64,000 nt of DNA, from the NCBI RefSeq assembly GCF_014356525.2, contig NC_052508.1, positions 42,132,858 to 42,196,857 of the forward strand. The letters are read 5' to 3'. Both the position numbers and the translations under genes were made by a program. The notes under the pieces are model-generated. The model was not told where the DNA came from. It ran no database searches and was given only the letters and a program-made list of their open reading frames with translations. This document shows, one piece after another, positions 1 through 12,118 of this stretch. The DNA is from Nilaparvata lugens. Taxonomy: Eukaryota > Arthropoda > Insecta > Hemiptera > Delphacidae. Each line of letters opens with the position of its first letter. Position 1 is the first letter of the stretch.

Positions 1-856
1 ATGTGACATTGGTGAATCATGGAATTTATCTGACAATCAATATTTTCATTCACATCTGAATACAGACCCTTGTGCTCAGTCATGCAGCATTCATTATTCC
101 CAGAACATATTCTTCTCAATCAATTGGTAGTAATATCTAACAGTAAAGTGTTGAATTAAAAAAAAATAGATAGGATAAATCAGTGTTTCAAATATGAATT
201 CAATGTTTTCGTAGTTGTTGATTGTCAATACGATCAACGTGGTCCGGGAAATATGCAATGTACGATGAATCACACAGAATTACATATCTTCCATTTTAGG
301 ATGAATAAAAGCTAAGCTAAATTTAAAAAAAAATTGTAAATTATTCTGCCATTAATGAATGCAATATGAACAACTCTCTGCCATGAGGTGAATAATTTTT
401 TTCCAACATTTTCCGGTTACTCAATGATAGGGGAGTGATAATTATTTGTATAGGTTTCCTAAAAGAAACCATTATCTACAGCTGGTACCAATCAACTACA
501 CTTCAACTCCAAACTACCGTTGTAATACCAGTAGCCTAAACAATTTATCATAGAGTGACGTGTTTATTACAGCTGGTAACTTTAGATGCTAAATCATATT
601 ATCTCAATATGATCTTGAATCATGATCATTTGTTCTCCGGTAGCCGCTAGGCCGAAAATTTTAAAAACATAGGTCTATAAAATGGATTAATAAATAATCA
701 TCATTAGCCACCCTATTAAAATTTCTGGTCAAAAACCTCCCCCAATATTCACACAACATATTCCCAAAGTTTCATGCCAATGTTATGTCAAGTATTTTTC
801 AAGTCATAAAGAACAAACACACAAACAGACATTCATTTTTATATACTGTATATAGA
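1..856 (-). mobile_element. Helitron-like non-autonomous element, 5' part, runs off the window start
   Basis: Read on the minus strand, it begins at 856 with TCTATATACAGTATAT, then AAAATGAATGTCTG and a TTTG-rich tract. The base before TC is A, the usual Helitron host base. The body (acctatg, taccagctgtaataaacacgtcac, aataattatcactcccc blocks) matches the plus-strand copies at 5309, 7371 and 7905. No coding capacity is seen. By comparison with those copies, roughly the last 60 bp including the 3' CTRR end lie outside the window. Class assignment rests on terminal motifs only. Confidence 0.6.
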
Positions 857-1064
857 TTTACATTTTGCTCTAACAAGAGCCTCTCTAAATGGAGGTAGAA
901 TGATAAGGTTGACAACTTTCAGTTCTGTTGTTTTAACTTTTTTTCCAAATCACTTTCAAAAAGTTCATGTAGTACCTACTATTGTGTTTGAGACACTTCT
1001 AGGGCTATCATAGTTTCACAACTATTCTGTCCCACACTCCTATCTCTTGCAGTCGTTAACCATA

Positions 1065-1318
1065 TCTATAATAAAATAAAGAGTTGGTTTATATACACGT
1101 ACGGGATAGGAAAATTATGTTTGATGCATCATCACGTCTGAACTACTGGACTAATTAACTTGAAATTTTGCATATAGGCTAGATTCTTAATCAACCAAGT
1201 ATGATTATTAATTATTTATTAATTAATATTATTTTCAATTCTTCAAAATTTCATTTCGTCAAATTTTCAGATTATCAAGTTTGAAAATAGATCCTTGCGA
1301 AGCACGGGTTCCTGCTAG
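1065..1318 (+). mobile_element. Short non-autonomous Helitron (about 254 bp)
   Basis: It starts with TCTATAATAAAATAAAG right after A (1064) and ends in CTAG (1315-1318) followed by T (1319), the A|TC...CTRR|T pattern of Helitrons. Just before the end, agca-cggg-ttcc-tgct (1301-1316) can pair as the expected subterminal hairpin. The interior contains a stretch (gaactactggactaattaacttg) of a kind common near insect Helitron 3' ends, from memory. It has no ORF and differs in its ends from the neighbouring longer Helitron-like family. Confidence 0.65.
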
Positions 1319-2513
1319 TTCTATTATAAAAGTTAAATTTCTTTTTAATCTTTCAACCCTGAAGCTTTTTTAGTACTACTAGGATATCGGGGATGATATT
1401 CTACATCCAATTCTGACATTGATTGGTAATTTGAGAAAGTTGCAATTTTACACGATTTGGCAACCCTGTAATTTCTTCGGATGGAGAGCCAAGTTTCAAC
1501 TTATTTCACACAAAATATAGTTAGTAGCATAGAAAAATAGAATTCATGAGGATTAAAATAATAAATTCCAACTTCTTATCCTTTTTGGTTACTCGTTATT
1601 AGGTAGTTATTACTTATGAGTGTTTTGAAGAGTAGGAATCAACCAATGTATCAATTTATATCAAGCTTGTTCCTAGTTTCAAAGATAATTGTGAATGAGT
1701 AGAATTGTCCTAGAGAGAAAGCAGTCAGTTGTCTTTGTTTTCAAACAGTAGGACACATGTTTGAGAATGAGAATATTGTGAGTAGTTTGTATTGTAATTC
1801 AGTTGTATAGAATCGCGTGTTAAGAGGCCGTTATATTTCATTGCAACTCTTCTTGAGAACCTTGTAAAATAAGCTAACTCAACAACACAGTAATTACATT
1901 TGAACACATCATAATGCGAACAGCTAACGAGATTTTCTGCTTTTCTGTAAGGAAAATTCATTTTCCGCTATCCACTAATATTATAAATGACATTTTCATT
2001 TACCACGAAATGTGAAATTGAGAATCCGATAGTAAGATGGTTGACAGCAACGATACATCTGTAAATTGCACGTTTGATCATGAAACGATTAAAACTACTA
2101 TGATTTACGTTATCTAGTATCCTACATCATATAGTGAAATTCACAAAGATCTCAAATAATGATGAAAACAGGACGGCTAGTAAAAATATTGATTTATTCA
2201 ACAAGGAATGAGCTCTTTCCTAGATAAGATTGGGAAAATAGGTTTAATATACAGTAACAAACATTAATAGCCGAATTGTTGGATGATTATTAAATATTAT
2301 GAAACTACTATCTCTATTATGTTTTCGTACTGTTTTTTTTCTTTATTATTAATAAAGTACATGATAATAATTATGAAATTATGAATATTTCACTATTTTT
2401 CTCAGAGGTCACTTAAATGTGTTTTCTCTCCCAAATGCATATTCTCTTATTGTGTTTATATGTGTTCTAATGCTCTCATTTCTCCCTATTGACCATATTA
2501 AACTGTTTCACTT
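1319..2513. other. No gene recognised
   Basis: AT-rich sequence with short, stop-riddled frames only. I see no recognisable transposon terminus, RNA gene or domain in this stretch. Confidence 0.5.
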
Positions 2514-4061
2514 TGTAACAGTACATTTTGATACCAATGAAAACTTCATTAATTAGAATGAACTATTTAGGTCTCAAACAGAAAAACAAAAATATCTGTC
2601 ACCAATGGTGTTATCAATCGAGGATATAGATAATACGATAACAACTAGAAAGACTAAGATTATGGCTAGCAATTTGAAATGAAAATCAATTTCTCAACTA
2701 TTTAATAAATTAATAATATTGTATGAATTTGAGGTTAGGTTTCATATAAACAATGCTTGTCGGCAATGTCAATAACGATCAAGCCGAGCATCTACAATTC
2801 AATCAGATACTTGCTAGCAAAATAATTGGAGAGGATGATAGCAGCCTACCAGAGATGCACAAGACACACGAGGATAAAAAAATGCTACATCTTTAAAATT
2901 TGTGAAAAATTTTCGCACGTGAGTTATTGAAATATAATTTATTAAGAGGATCCCCAGTGCTACGAATAAATAGAAATTTCATAAAGCTAGCTCCTCAAAG
3001 GTATTACTTAAAAATTAAACTTGATTTAGACTTAATCGCGCAAGTAGTATTGATAAGGGAAGAGTCATATTTAAATATATTTTATATATATGAGAATTAA
3101 ATGTTAAATTATTTATATCACTGTTTGAAATTATTAAATATGCTCAGTTAATGTATTTGAAGATCAATATTATTAGCATAATAAAAATTATAGAAGCTCA
3201 AGTTCACAAGATAAATTATTTATGTAACTTCCATTGAAGGCCAAACCTATAGGCTACCTTAAGATTTTATATTTGAAGTATTAGATATTATTGGAATATT
3301 GAAGTATAAAATTCTAATTTGATAAGCAGAAGCGAGTTAAATAATTGAGCTATAGGAATCTGTGAATGTATGCCAATAAAAAATCATGAAAGTTATTAAT
3401 TGATGCTATCAAGCAGAACAAGAGTTTTAATTGAGCGATCTGTGATATATTTCTTGTCTATTTCCTCATAGTGTATTTGCTTTTATTGTTTCATATATTA
3501 TTTTTTGCTCGTTGATTTCATTGTAATTATATATTTATTGATTGAATGGTGTTCTATTCATTTTCAATCCTGTCTTCATGCATGACCAATCTTGTACTAG
3601 TATTTTAATTCATCATTATTGACGCATTAATAGAAGTATCAACAAACTGTATTCTTCATCGAATAAGTTGGATAAATCAGCGATATACAGTACCGATCAT
3701 TAAATCTTCAGAAATAATAGGTTCTCAGGATTTATTTAAATGGTTCAACCCATTCAGTGGAATTAAATTAACTGAAATACAAGGTCATAGTATTAAGTCG
3801 AAGCAGTATTTTAGTCTCTTAAACATATATGATTGCGGAACCAGTCAATCCAGTGGTAAAGATTGTCGATTGACAAAGCAGCAGCAGTTTGCATGCAGCG
3901 ATTGATAGCAGATTTTGGTATAAGCTCATCGATGAGCTGGTAAGAATTGTATGGTATTTTTATTACAACAAGTGCCGAAATATCAAAAATATTCAAATAT
4001 CTCATGCTCTACCGACAGACTACCAGCTGGGCACATGTAACCCCAAAATACCGCTTTACTA
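2514..4061 (+). mobile_element. Probable solo LTR of the G1/G2/G3 gypsy-like family
   Basis: This plus-strand segment parallels the family LTRs at 41104-43032 and 59581-61525. Shared landmarks in order: taggtctca near the start, aatttgaggttagg, a cacgtgagtt block, agtgct with agctagct, then caatcttgtactag, cagcgatatacagtaccgatca and the end block atctcatgctctaccgacag...ccgcttta. No gag or pol sequence and no second LTR are adjacent, so a solo LTR from homologous recombination is likely. Edges are set by homology; no target duplication was recognised. Confidence 0.55.
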
Positions 4062-5308
4062 CTCCAATCGGATTATTTCAGTAAGTGAAACGCTATAAAA
4101 AATAATTTACCTGTCTCGTATAATTTCTATGTAACTTTCAACAATAAATAATAATTTCAAGAGCTGTTCGTAACTATTCAACAATATATACACACACATT
4201 GTATATATATATATATATATTTATATTATCATAATATGAATATTTCCAAGCGATGATAGAAGAGAGTCGAGCTGGTGAAAAGTGGAGGAGCTGACATGTG
4301 ATCTATTTTAAGTAGGTGCAAGAATAGCGAACATATTTCAACAAACTGTTTGGGTTAGGCGAGAATGAATTGATAATAATTCACGTGTTTGAAAATGCTC
4401 GCTGGCAGCCTCAGCTAGCGTAGGTGGCATCTCTATCCAAGTCAAGCCGAATGGGGAAGTGATATTGGACACCCGGCCCATAGCCAACTCGGCTGGATCT
4501 AGTAGCATGCATAGCTATACTGAGCCCAGGACCTCAGCCCTGCTAAGGCTTCCCGTGCATGATGGAATCCCTCACCAAGGGAGAGAGACCCTCGGTAATG
4601 AAACATCCTTGTAAATATGAGCGTATCTTCCCTTTTTTCTGCACCCTACACACCCTTCCAGCCAACTGACAGCTAAAGGCCACGCCACCATCCACCCACC
4701 ACTATCTGATCGGCCTTTCAGACGGAAACAGAGGCAAATATATTATTCGAATCCCTACTTAAGTTAAACGTCACTTACCTTTTTCCCTTTTTTCCACGGA
4801 AGATCTTCATTCTAGTTTGATGTTTCGCCACTGACTAAATCAACAGGTGTTGAGATGCAGCTGAATTTTAATCAGATGAGGGTGAAAAATTGGAATTGTC
4901 AATGCCAACCCTCATGTAAACTGACACAAATGTAATATATTTCACCTTGAGAAGGGGATGCCCCTTCTATTTTCCACTTGAGGTATTGATTGAATATATA
5001 GGAATTCACCTTCACTACACTCTGATGTATTTTGAGTAGGCAAAAGTACAACCAGGAGACGAATGCTCTAGTGCTCACTCACATTTGCAACAATAAAATT
5101 GTAAATTGCTTTCAAATGTCGAATGAAAACAATATTCAATGAATATACTTCTAGTTAAACAATAAAGTAATAACAAGTACCATGCTAAACATAACATATA
5201 CGAGTACATAACAGAAATATCTATAACAAAACCATTATCATTTCGAGCTTATACAGTCTGCATATCATCAATCTACAGTGATTCCAGTCATACACTGATA
5301 TATGTCTA
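4062..5308. other. No gene recognised; includes a TA run and a GC-richer patch
   Basis: No protein domain or RNA gene is visible. About 4390-4740 is clearly more GC-rich than its surroundings but has frequent stops in all frames. The rest is ordinary AT-rich sequence leading up to the Helitron-like start at 5309. Confidence 0.5.
4201..4221. repeat. TA dinucleotide microsatellite
   Basis: About nine to ten uninterrupted TA units, preceded by a short cacaca run. Confidence 0.9.
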
Positions 5309-5635
5309 TCTATATATATAAATGAATGTCTGTTTGTGTGTTTGTTTGTTCCCTATAGACTTGAAAACTATTTGACAGAACGGTATGGAACTTTGGGAAT
5401 ATGTTGTGTGAAAATTATGGATGCTTTCTGACTAGAAATTTTGATAGGGAGGCTAATAATAATTATTTATTAATCCATTTTGAAGACCTATGTTTTCAAA
5501 ACTTTCGGTCGAGCAGGTACCGGAGAACGGAAAGATGATCATGATTCACATCTAAACTTACCAGCTGTAATAAACACGTCACCCTGTGATAAATATTGTG
5601 TACTGGTATTAAAACGGTAGTGTAATATGGGGAAT
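5309..5635 (+). mobile_element. Helitron-like element, 5' fragment
   Basis: Begins A|TCTATATATATAAATGAATG, the same 5' end type as the minus-strand copy ending at 856. It then follows the family through the ttccctatagact, ctttgggaatatgttgtgtg and accagctgtaataaacacgtcac blocks. Similarity stops near 5635, so the copy lacks the 3' half and CTRR end. Non-coding. Confidence 0.55.
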
Positions 5636-6290
5636 ATTGAGAGGTTTGTATTGTAGTTTTTTTTGTGCCTTTCTTTCAGGTTGTTGAACTGATCAAAATT
5701 GAACTAAATTTTTCCAATATGAACTCTAGTCTAGTGAACCTTGTTTTTGATTGTTGAAGAATTTATTCATGCACAAAGTAAGCACCTAAATTTTTTGTTT
5801 CCATAAAAGATTTGCTAACTTGCTTCTTATCCATCCATATCATTGCGGTCTTCTAGCATTTCCATAGTACTGGCTTGAATTCCGTGATGAAATTAATGCA
5901 AACATATTCAGAAATGTATTTGAACCGTGCGACCCCACGACGTTTTAACCTGAAATTAGGCCGGGCGCTCCACGTGTTTTCTTGCAAATCGGAAAATTTT
6001 TAGTGGAAGAGCGGCAGTTCTAATCGTGTCGTCACCGCAAGAAGAACTGATGTAGTCGCAGAACAAGTCTCGGTCTCTAATTTAGGCTTCAGCCTAATTG
6101 GATGAAAAATCTCCTTATTATTTTATTTTGTATAAATTGAAAGCAAGTAGTCTGAAATATAGTACCGTAGCTGAAATGTAAGCATGAGTGATTGTGAGTG
6201 CCGATTTATTTGTTAAATTTTCAATTCAATGGTGAGTGCCAAAATTATTTTATTAAGCTCAAATAAATTGACCGAGTCCCTAAATTTATT
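5636..6290. other. No gene recognised
   Basis: Mixed sequence with a GC-richer patch near 5930-6090. No domain, RNA gene or transposon end was recognised. It leads into the tandem duplication at 6291. Confidence 0.45.
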
Positions 6291-7335
6291 GTAGAGTGAG
6301 TTAGCAAATTCTTAGGCTAACTAAATATCAATTATGAATGATTGTGATAAAGTAGTAATTTGAGAAATATTATTTGAAATTAATTTTTCTTTAATGTTGT
6401 AATATTGAAACAAGTAATTGAATAAATAACCGGATTGATTACAGTGAATATTATAATTCGATGTAACAGAATTTCAAAGATGTCCGATAATTGTATAATT
6501 CAACTAATAAATTAATATCAGTAGCATTTCTACAAAATCTTTTATTTCACGTTCCCGGTTCGTGATAAGTTACTTAGTTGCTAAAGCAGGTGCTGTTGAT
6601 AGTGAAGATCTTGGCATTTGCATGAACGAATCCATCCAAAGCTCCCAACCGTGGATTCAAATAATTTTAACTGTTGAGTGGAGATTTTCAAAGCAACTAT
6701 TATTTTATTTTTCCCTTGTTACAAAATTGGGTCCTCTCATAAATAAATTCCCCCCTGGCTTCCCACCCATTACAAATGAAGTCAGGTGTGGGGTAGTGTT
6801 ATTAATACCTCCACCCGTTACAATGAAGTCAGGTGTGGGTATTGGTTATATAAATACCTCCTCCTATTACAATAATCTCCATGGTGAGTTAGCTAAATTC
6901 ATTGTAGAGTGAGTTAGCAAATTCTTGAATAAATATCAATTATGAATGATTGCATTAGAGTAGTAATTTGAGAAATATTATCTGAAACTACTTTCTTTTT
7001 AATGTTGTAATATTGAAACAAGTAATTGAATAAATAACCGGATTGATTACAGTGAATATTATAATTCGATGTAACAGAATTTCAAAGATGACCGATAATT
7101 GTATAATTCAACCAATTAATTAATATCAGTAGCATTTCGACAAAATATTTTATTTTATATTCCTGGATTGTGATGAGTTACTTGTTTCTAAAACAGGTGG
7201 TGTTAAACAATAGTGAAGATCTTGGCATTTGCATGAACGAATCCATCCAAAGCTCCCAACCGTGGATTCAAATAATTTAAACAGTTGAGTGGAAATTTTT
7301 AAAGCAATTATTATATTTTTTCTTTGTTACGAAAT
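6291..7335 (+). repeat. Tandem duplication, two units with 613-bp period
   Basis: The block gtagagtgagttagc starts at 6291 and again at 6904. The following sequence recurs with scattered substitutions and small indels, including ataaccggattgattacagt, cagaatttcaaagatg and the 20-mer atgaacgaatccatccaaag. Unit 1 is followed by about 170 bp (6735-6903) before unit 2. The open stretch 6562-6912 inside it is not preserved in unit 2, which argues against a gene. Confidence 0.85.
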
Positions 7336-7370
7336 TTGGGGCTAACAAAGTCCCATCATTAAAGTAGTTT

Positions 7371-7904
7371 AGATTTGAAGTGTAGTTGATTGGTACCAGC
7401 TGTAGATAATGATTCCTTAGAAGACCTATACAAATAATTATCACTCCCTTATCTATTAAAAAAATATTTCCCTCATGAAAGAAAGTTGTTCATATTGCAT
7501 TCATTAATTACTGAAGAATGACAGAATAATTCACTCTTTTTGAATTAAGCTTAGCTTATATTCATCCTAAAATGGAAGATGGAAAGAAAATGGAATTCTG
7601 TGTAATTCATTGTACATCACACATTTCCTGGACCATCAATTGACAATCAACAACTATAAAAACATTATATTCATCTTTGAAACACTGATTCAACCTATTT
7701 TTTTCAATTCAACACTTTACTGAAAAATATAACTACCAATTGATTGAGAAGAAAATCTTTTTGGAATAAAATCATAGGAAGTCCTTATTGAGATGTGAAT
7801 GAAAATATTGATTGTTAGATGAATCTCATGATCACCAAATAAAGTCAAGTGTGACATGAGATACATTGACTTTTTGGCAGTATAAAGATAGCAGGGTAAG
7901 CTAA
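7371..7904 (+). mobile_element. Helitron-like copy, 5'-truncated, 3' end CTAA
   Basis: It matches the 3' half of the full copy at 7905-8790 from gtgtagttgattggtacc onward. It ends gcagggtaagCTAA at 7904, followed by T, which fits a Helitron CTRR|T terminus. The next copy begins immediately, giving a head-to-tail array. No ORF. Confidence 0.55.
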
Positions 7905-8790
7905 TAATAAAAATGAATGTCTGTGTGTTAGTTTGTTTGTATGTTGGTTTGTTCCCTATAGACTCGAAAACAACTTTGACAGAATGGCATGAAACTTTGG
8001 GAATATGTTGTGTGACATATTCCCAAACCATATGTTGTGTGACATATTCCCATGACCATCCCATTGGGGATGGTTTCTGACCAGATATTTCAATAGGGGG
8101 GCTAAGAATAATCATTCATTAATCAATTTTACAGACCTATCTTTTGAAATTGTCGGCCGAGCGGCTACCGAAGATCATAAATAATTGTGATAATATGATT
8201 TTACATCTGAACTTACCAGCTGTAATAAACACATCACTCTGTGATAAATTGTGTACTGGCATTAAAACGACAGTTCGGAGTTGAGTGTAGTTGATTGCTA
8301 TCAGCTGTAGATGATGATTCCTCAAAAGACCTATACAAATAATCATCACTCCCCTATCATTGAGAAACTGAAAAATGTTGGGAAAAAATTATTCACCTTA
8401 TGAGAGAGAGTTGTTCATATTGCATTCATTAATTACTGAAGAATGACAGAATAATTTACAATTTTTTTAAATTTAGCTTAGCTTATATTCATTCTCAAAT
8501 ATAAGATGGAACGAATATGAAATTCTGTGTGATTCAATGTACATCCCTATTTTCTGTACCATCTTTTGACAAACAACAACTATGGAAACATTGAATTCAT
8601 CTTTGAAACACTGTTTAGCCTGTTTTTTTTTAATCCAACGCTTTACTGAAAGATACTACTACCAATTGATTGAGAAGAATATGTTTTCGGAATAATAAAT
8701 GCTGCATGACTAAGCACACAGGATTTCTGTATTGAGATGTAAATGAAAATATTGATTGTTCTGTGGTACAAAGTTCGCCGGATAAGCTAG
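7905..8790 (+). mobile_element. Helitron-like non-autonomous element, nearly complete
   Basis: It starts taataaaaatgaatgtctg, lacking a clear TC, directly after the previous copy's CTAA. It carries all blocks of the family and ends aagttcgccggataagCTAG (8790) followed by T. The gttcgccgg-taagctagt ending is, from memory, a familiar insect Helitron 3' end. Near 8005-8050 the segment tatgttgtgtgacatattccca is duplicated in place. No ORF of note. Confidence 0.6.
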
Positions 8791-9207
8791 TTTTGAATGA
8801 AATAGAATGAATGATGGTTCCTAAATTATTCAAAAGAATTAAAAATTATAAATCATTTTGATACGGTAAGTTTAGTTCCATGCGCCTGCGCCTGTAATGT
8901 TACACCAGGAGTAGTTGTAAGGATGATCACTTTAAGAGCCAAACTCCTCTAAATACTGTACAATCTTAGAGTATAAAACTCACTTCCCGGTGGTTATCTG
9001 TACCCACCCAAAGCTGTAGGTCAACTACTGATCTCTCATCATTTTTGGTAGAGAGCTACTGGGAAGGATATGTTTAATATTCTTTCTGAAGAATGGAGAT
9101 TGATATGTCCAAAGCTCTGTCAATTTATGTAGATACATTACAATATTATCTTGTATAGTTATTCCAAATTGCTTCTTTTCCTCATATCATAATATACAGT
9201 TCAATAA
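8791..9207. other. No gene recognised
   Basis: No ORF, RNA gene or repeat landmark was recognised between the Helitron-like array and repeat X. Confidence 0.45.
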
Positions 9208-9409
9208 CTAGTAGTTCTGTGAACAGTGGACCTAATGCAGTTCTCTCATCCACAAGTATCTGGTCTCACCTCTTCACCGGCCTCTCCAGACATCTGTGAA
9301 ATGCATGCAATGCATAATCCACTTGTCAGCTGATTGATTATGAATAGTTCTATAATATAGATATTATCTGCTTAATCCTATCTTCAGGGTATACAATATA
9401 TTTATAGTA
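9208..9409 (+). repeat. Repeat X, left part, split by G2
   Basis: It begins actagtagttctgtgaacag, shared with 57638 onward, and continues with atgcatgc and attcactcgacagc-like blocks also seen at 20320-20380. The last four bases, AGTA (9406-9409), are the target duplication of G2. The continuation lies beyond G2 at 43033. It has no coding capacity and I cannot classify it. Confidence 0.55.
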
Positions 9410-12118
9410 TGTGACGTTATATTTGGCGTCGCATGTGCCCTGCTTGGTCGCAGTCGGTAGAGCAAAGATTTTGAATAAATTTAATATTTTTGTGACTCCT
9501 GGAAGAAAAATACCACCAGTTTCTTACAAGCCCTTCTAGGAGTTCAAATAATTTTTTGCTTTCGATGGCTGCAAACGTCGGCTGCTTTAACAGTTCACAG
9601 TTCTTATGACTGATTTGGTTGACTCCACAAATATAGATACTGGAGAGGTAGATAGATATAAGGGCTCTGATTTTAGTACTAGAAAATATATGGTATCATC
9701 TCCAATGCCACTCGCCACCATCTGACAAAGGGGTCAGCAGTGTAAGATGATACCGAGCGGAATCAAAGGCGATACTCTATCAGAATACCTTATAAATTCT
9801 ATTAATTTGTATTGCTGCTGCAACTTAATACTATGACCCTTGAATTCTTCCAAATAGGATGTGATGGTTCTGAATAACTCAAGTAAATCTTGAGAATGTA
9901 ATATTTCCAAAGATTGAGTAATCAATGCTGTATATTGCCGATTTATACAACTTATTCGGTGAAGAATATAGTTGGTTGATATATTCAAATACTATGTCAA
10001 TACTGGTGATAAAATAGACTATAACAAGATTGGTCATGCAGGAAGATAGGATCATAAATAAAGGGTACACCATTCAACATGTAAAAAATATATAATTACA
10101 TGAATATATCAACCTGCAATAATGAAAAATAGAGCAACAAATATAAAAATAATATGAGAAAATATATATTAAGAAAAAATATCACAGATAGCTCACTAAA
10201 GATTTCACTTGGTTATTTATATTCACTAATATCATGTGCCTCTTGAACCAGCATATATTCTTTCAACTTATACAGCTCAGTTGTCAACTTACTGTTGCTT
10301 GTCAAATAAAATTTATAAATCTTGCATCCAATAAATATGAAAATAATTTCGAAATAATTTTTATAGCACAAAAACTTTCATTATTGGAAAAATAATATTG
10401 TTACTGTGAAAAAAAATCAAGAAAAAACTGTTTGAAAAGTTTAGATTTTAACTCGACTTTGAACTTTTTTCAACTTGTATCTCAATAACAATTGCAGATA
10501 CGAACTTTTAACCAGTTTCATTGAATTTCTCATCCAAATTTCCTATAGAAAAAGTATTTTTACGCCCTCAATCACTCGACTCAAAGCTATCAAATTGTAG
10601 ACAATTATTCACACTCAAACAAGATAAGTCTCGTTTTTAATTAAGAAATCGAATTTAAACTGAAATTCTGATTCGAGGATTTGAGCTAGACACCTGTATT
10701 TGGTCTCATTCAAAAGATAATCAAAAAAGGAAGTTTTTGCGCTATAAAAATTATTTCGTACCCTGGAAAAAAAAATCGAGAAAAATGTGTCTGAAGTTTC
10801 CAAAAAAACTTCAAAAATCACTCTTTTTCAACTTTGACCGCTAAAAAATACTTCTCAATAATCGACTTTGGCATGTTTTATACATCAAATCAATGTGAAA
10901 TTTTGTCCTCTTTCCAAAGATGTCCTCAAAATTCACTTAAGACCAATGGTTCTTGAGATATTGACGATTTAATGACTGGAAGTATGCCTACATTAGAAGT
11001 ATTGAAAAATCGATATATCTCGAAAACGAAGGTCGATAGGAGAGAATTTTACTGAACATTTTTTGTTGCAAATTGCATGTAGAGTCTATGGTGGCCGAGG
11101 TTTACACCTTATCTGGGACACCCTGTATAGTTGTGATTATTTCATAGCACTGAGGGCCCTCCTTAATAACTTTTCAAATAAACTCTGTCAATTTTTCACA
11201 ATTATGGTGGCGATCTGGATTCGTTTCAATGTTCTAAGCCTTTTCTGGTGGGCTGCTATAATCTTCTCCAATGAGACTATTTGAATTTAATGACTCATGT
11301 CATACTATGACCTCACTGAGTCTTATGAAATTTTTTTCCATTTTTTAATTATCAAACAACTTTTAATTTTCAACACAAAATTATTAGAAAAGGGAACTAG
11401 TCTTGTGCTCTCAAAATTGGTGTGAATCCCTGGTGACCTATGGTCTGCAAGTGGGTATGGATCTTCCCCTATTCTTCTACAATCTTACTTCTGACTTTTC
11501 AATTTACATTAAACTTAAATATCCAGTTTCATTGGTGGATTTTGAATACTCTGCTATAATGTAATTAAATACTGTTGAATAGTCAATACAAAACTGTCAT
11601 ATTACTATCCAATGAGTGAATATTTCAGTCTCAAATTCTTATTTTACATTGGTTACATAAATATATACATTCTATAAAGATTACAAATTCATATTATTTT
11701 TATAAATAACACATGTACATTCCAAATTAATTTGCTTTTAGTGCCAGTCAAATACTGCTTTGTGATTGGTACATCCCAAAACTAACTGCATCATGAATCA
11801 TTGCACTGAATAAAGTTACATCCCATTTCCTTCATCTTTTTGTTTTGTTTTCTATATTTTGTTCATGCTTGATTCATACAATAAATATTTTTGTGCTTCC
11901 TTAATCGCTTTTTAGTTTACATTCATTTGGCATGCTTGCTTACTAAACCATCTGATCATAGTCTGAGTGAATGCTTTTAATATGGAACTAATTTGCCACA
12001 AGGTGTCTGGCTAATTCTCAAAATATACGGCTCGACTGATTACTAAGGTTGCCAACTAATAAATACCAAAGAACCTAACCTCAAATACTATATATATTAT
12101 ATTATTGAATAAATAGCT
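9410..12118 (-). repeat. G2 3' LTR, larger piece (terminal part)
   Basis: It aligns with the 5' LTR 41104-42855: tgtgacgtt/tgtgatgtt, gcatgtgcc, cggtagagcaaagattt, ctgctttaacagttcacag, the cactgagggccct block and cctaacctcaaat. Relative to the 5' LTR it carries extra sequence near 10080-10310, 11330-11500 and 11950-12030, and an unrelated insert at 10336-11127. It stops at 12118 where G1 begins and resumes at 22205. Confidence 0.85.
10336..11127. mobile_element. Unclassified insert in G2 3' LTR ending GGGACACCCTGTATA
   Basis: This segment of about 790 bp is absent from the paralogous 5' LTR and replaces about 300 bp of it. It is non-coding, with repeated phrases such as gaaaaaactgt and tcaaaaatcac. 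The right end, cttatctgggacaccctgtata, resembles ends of widespread insect DNA-transposon or MITE families (memory, not tested). I found no matching left terminus. Confidence 0.4.

Noticed and set aside
6562..6912. 116-codon open frame in the tandem duplication
   Set aside because: The second unit does not keep the frame open, there is no domain, and composition is like the flanks.
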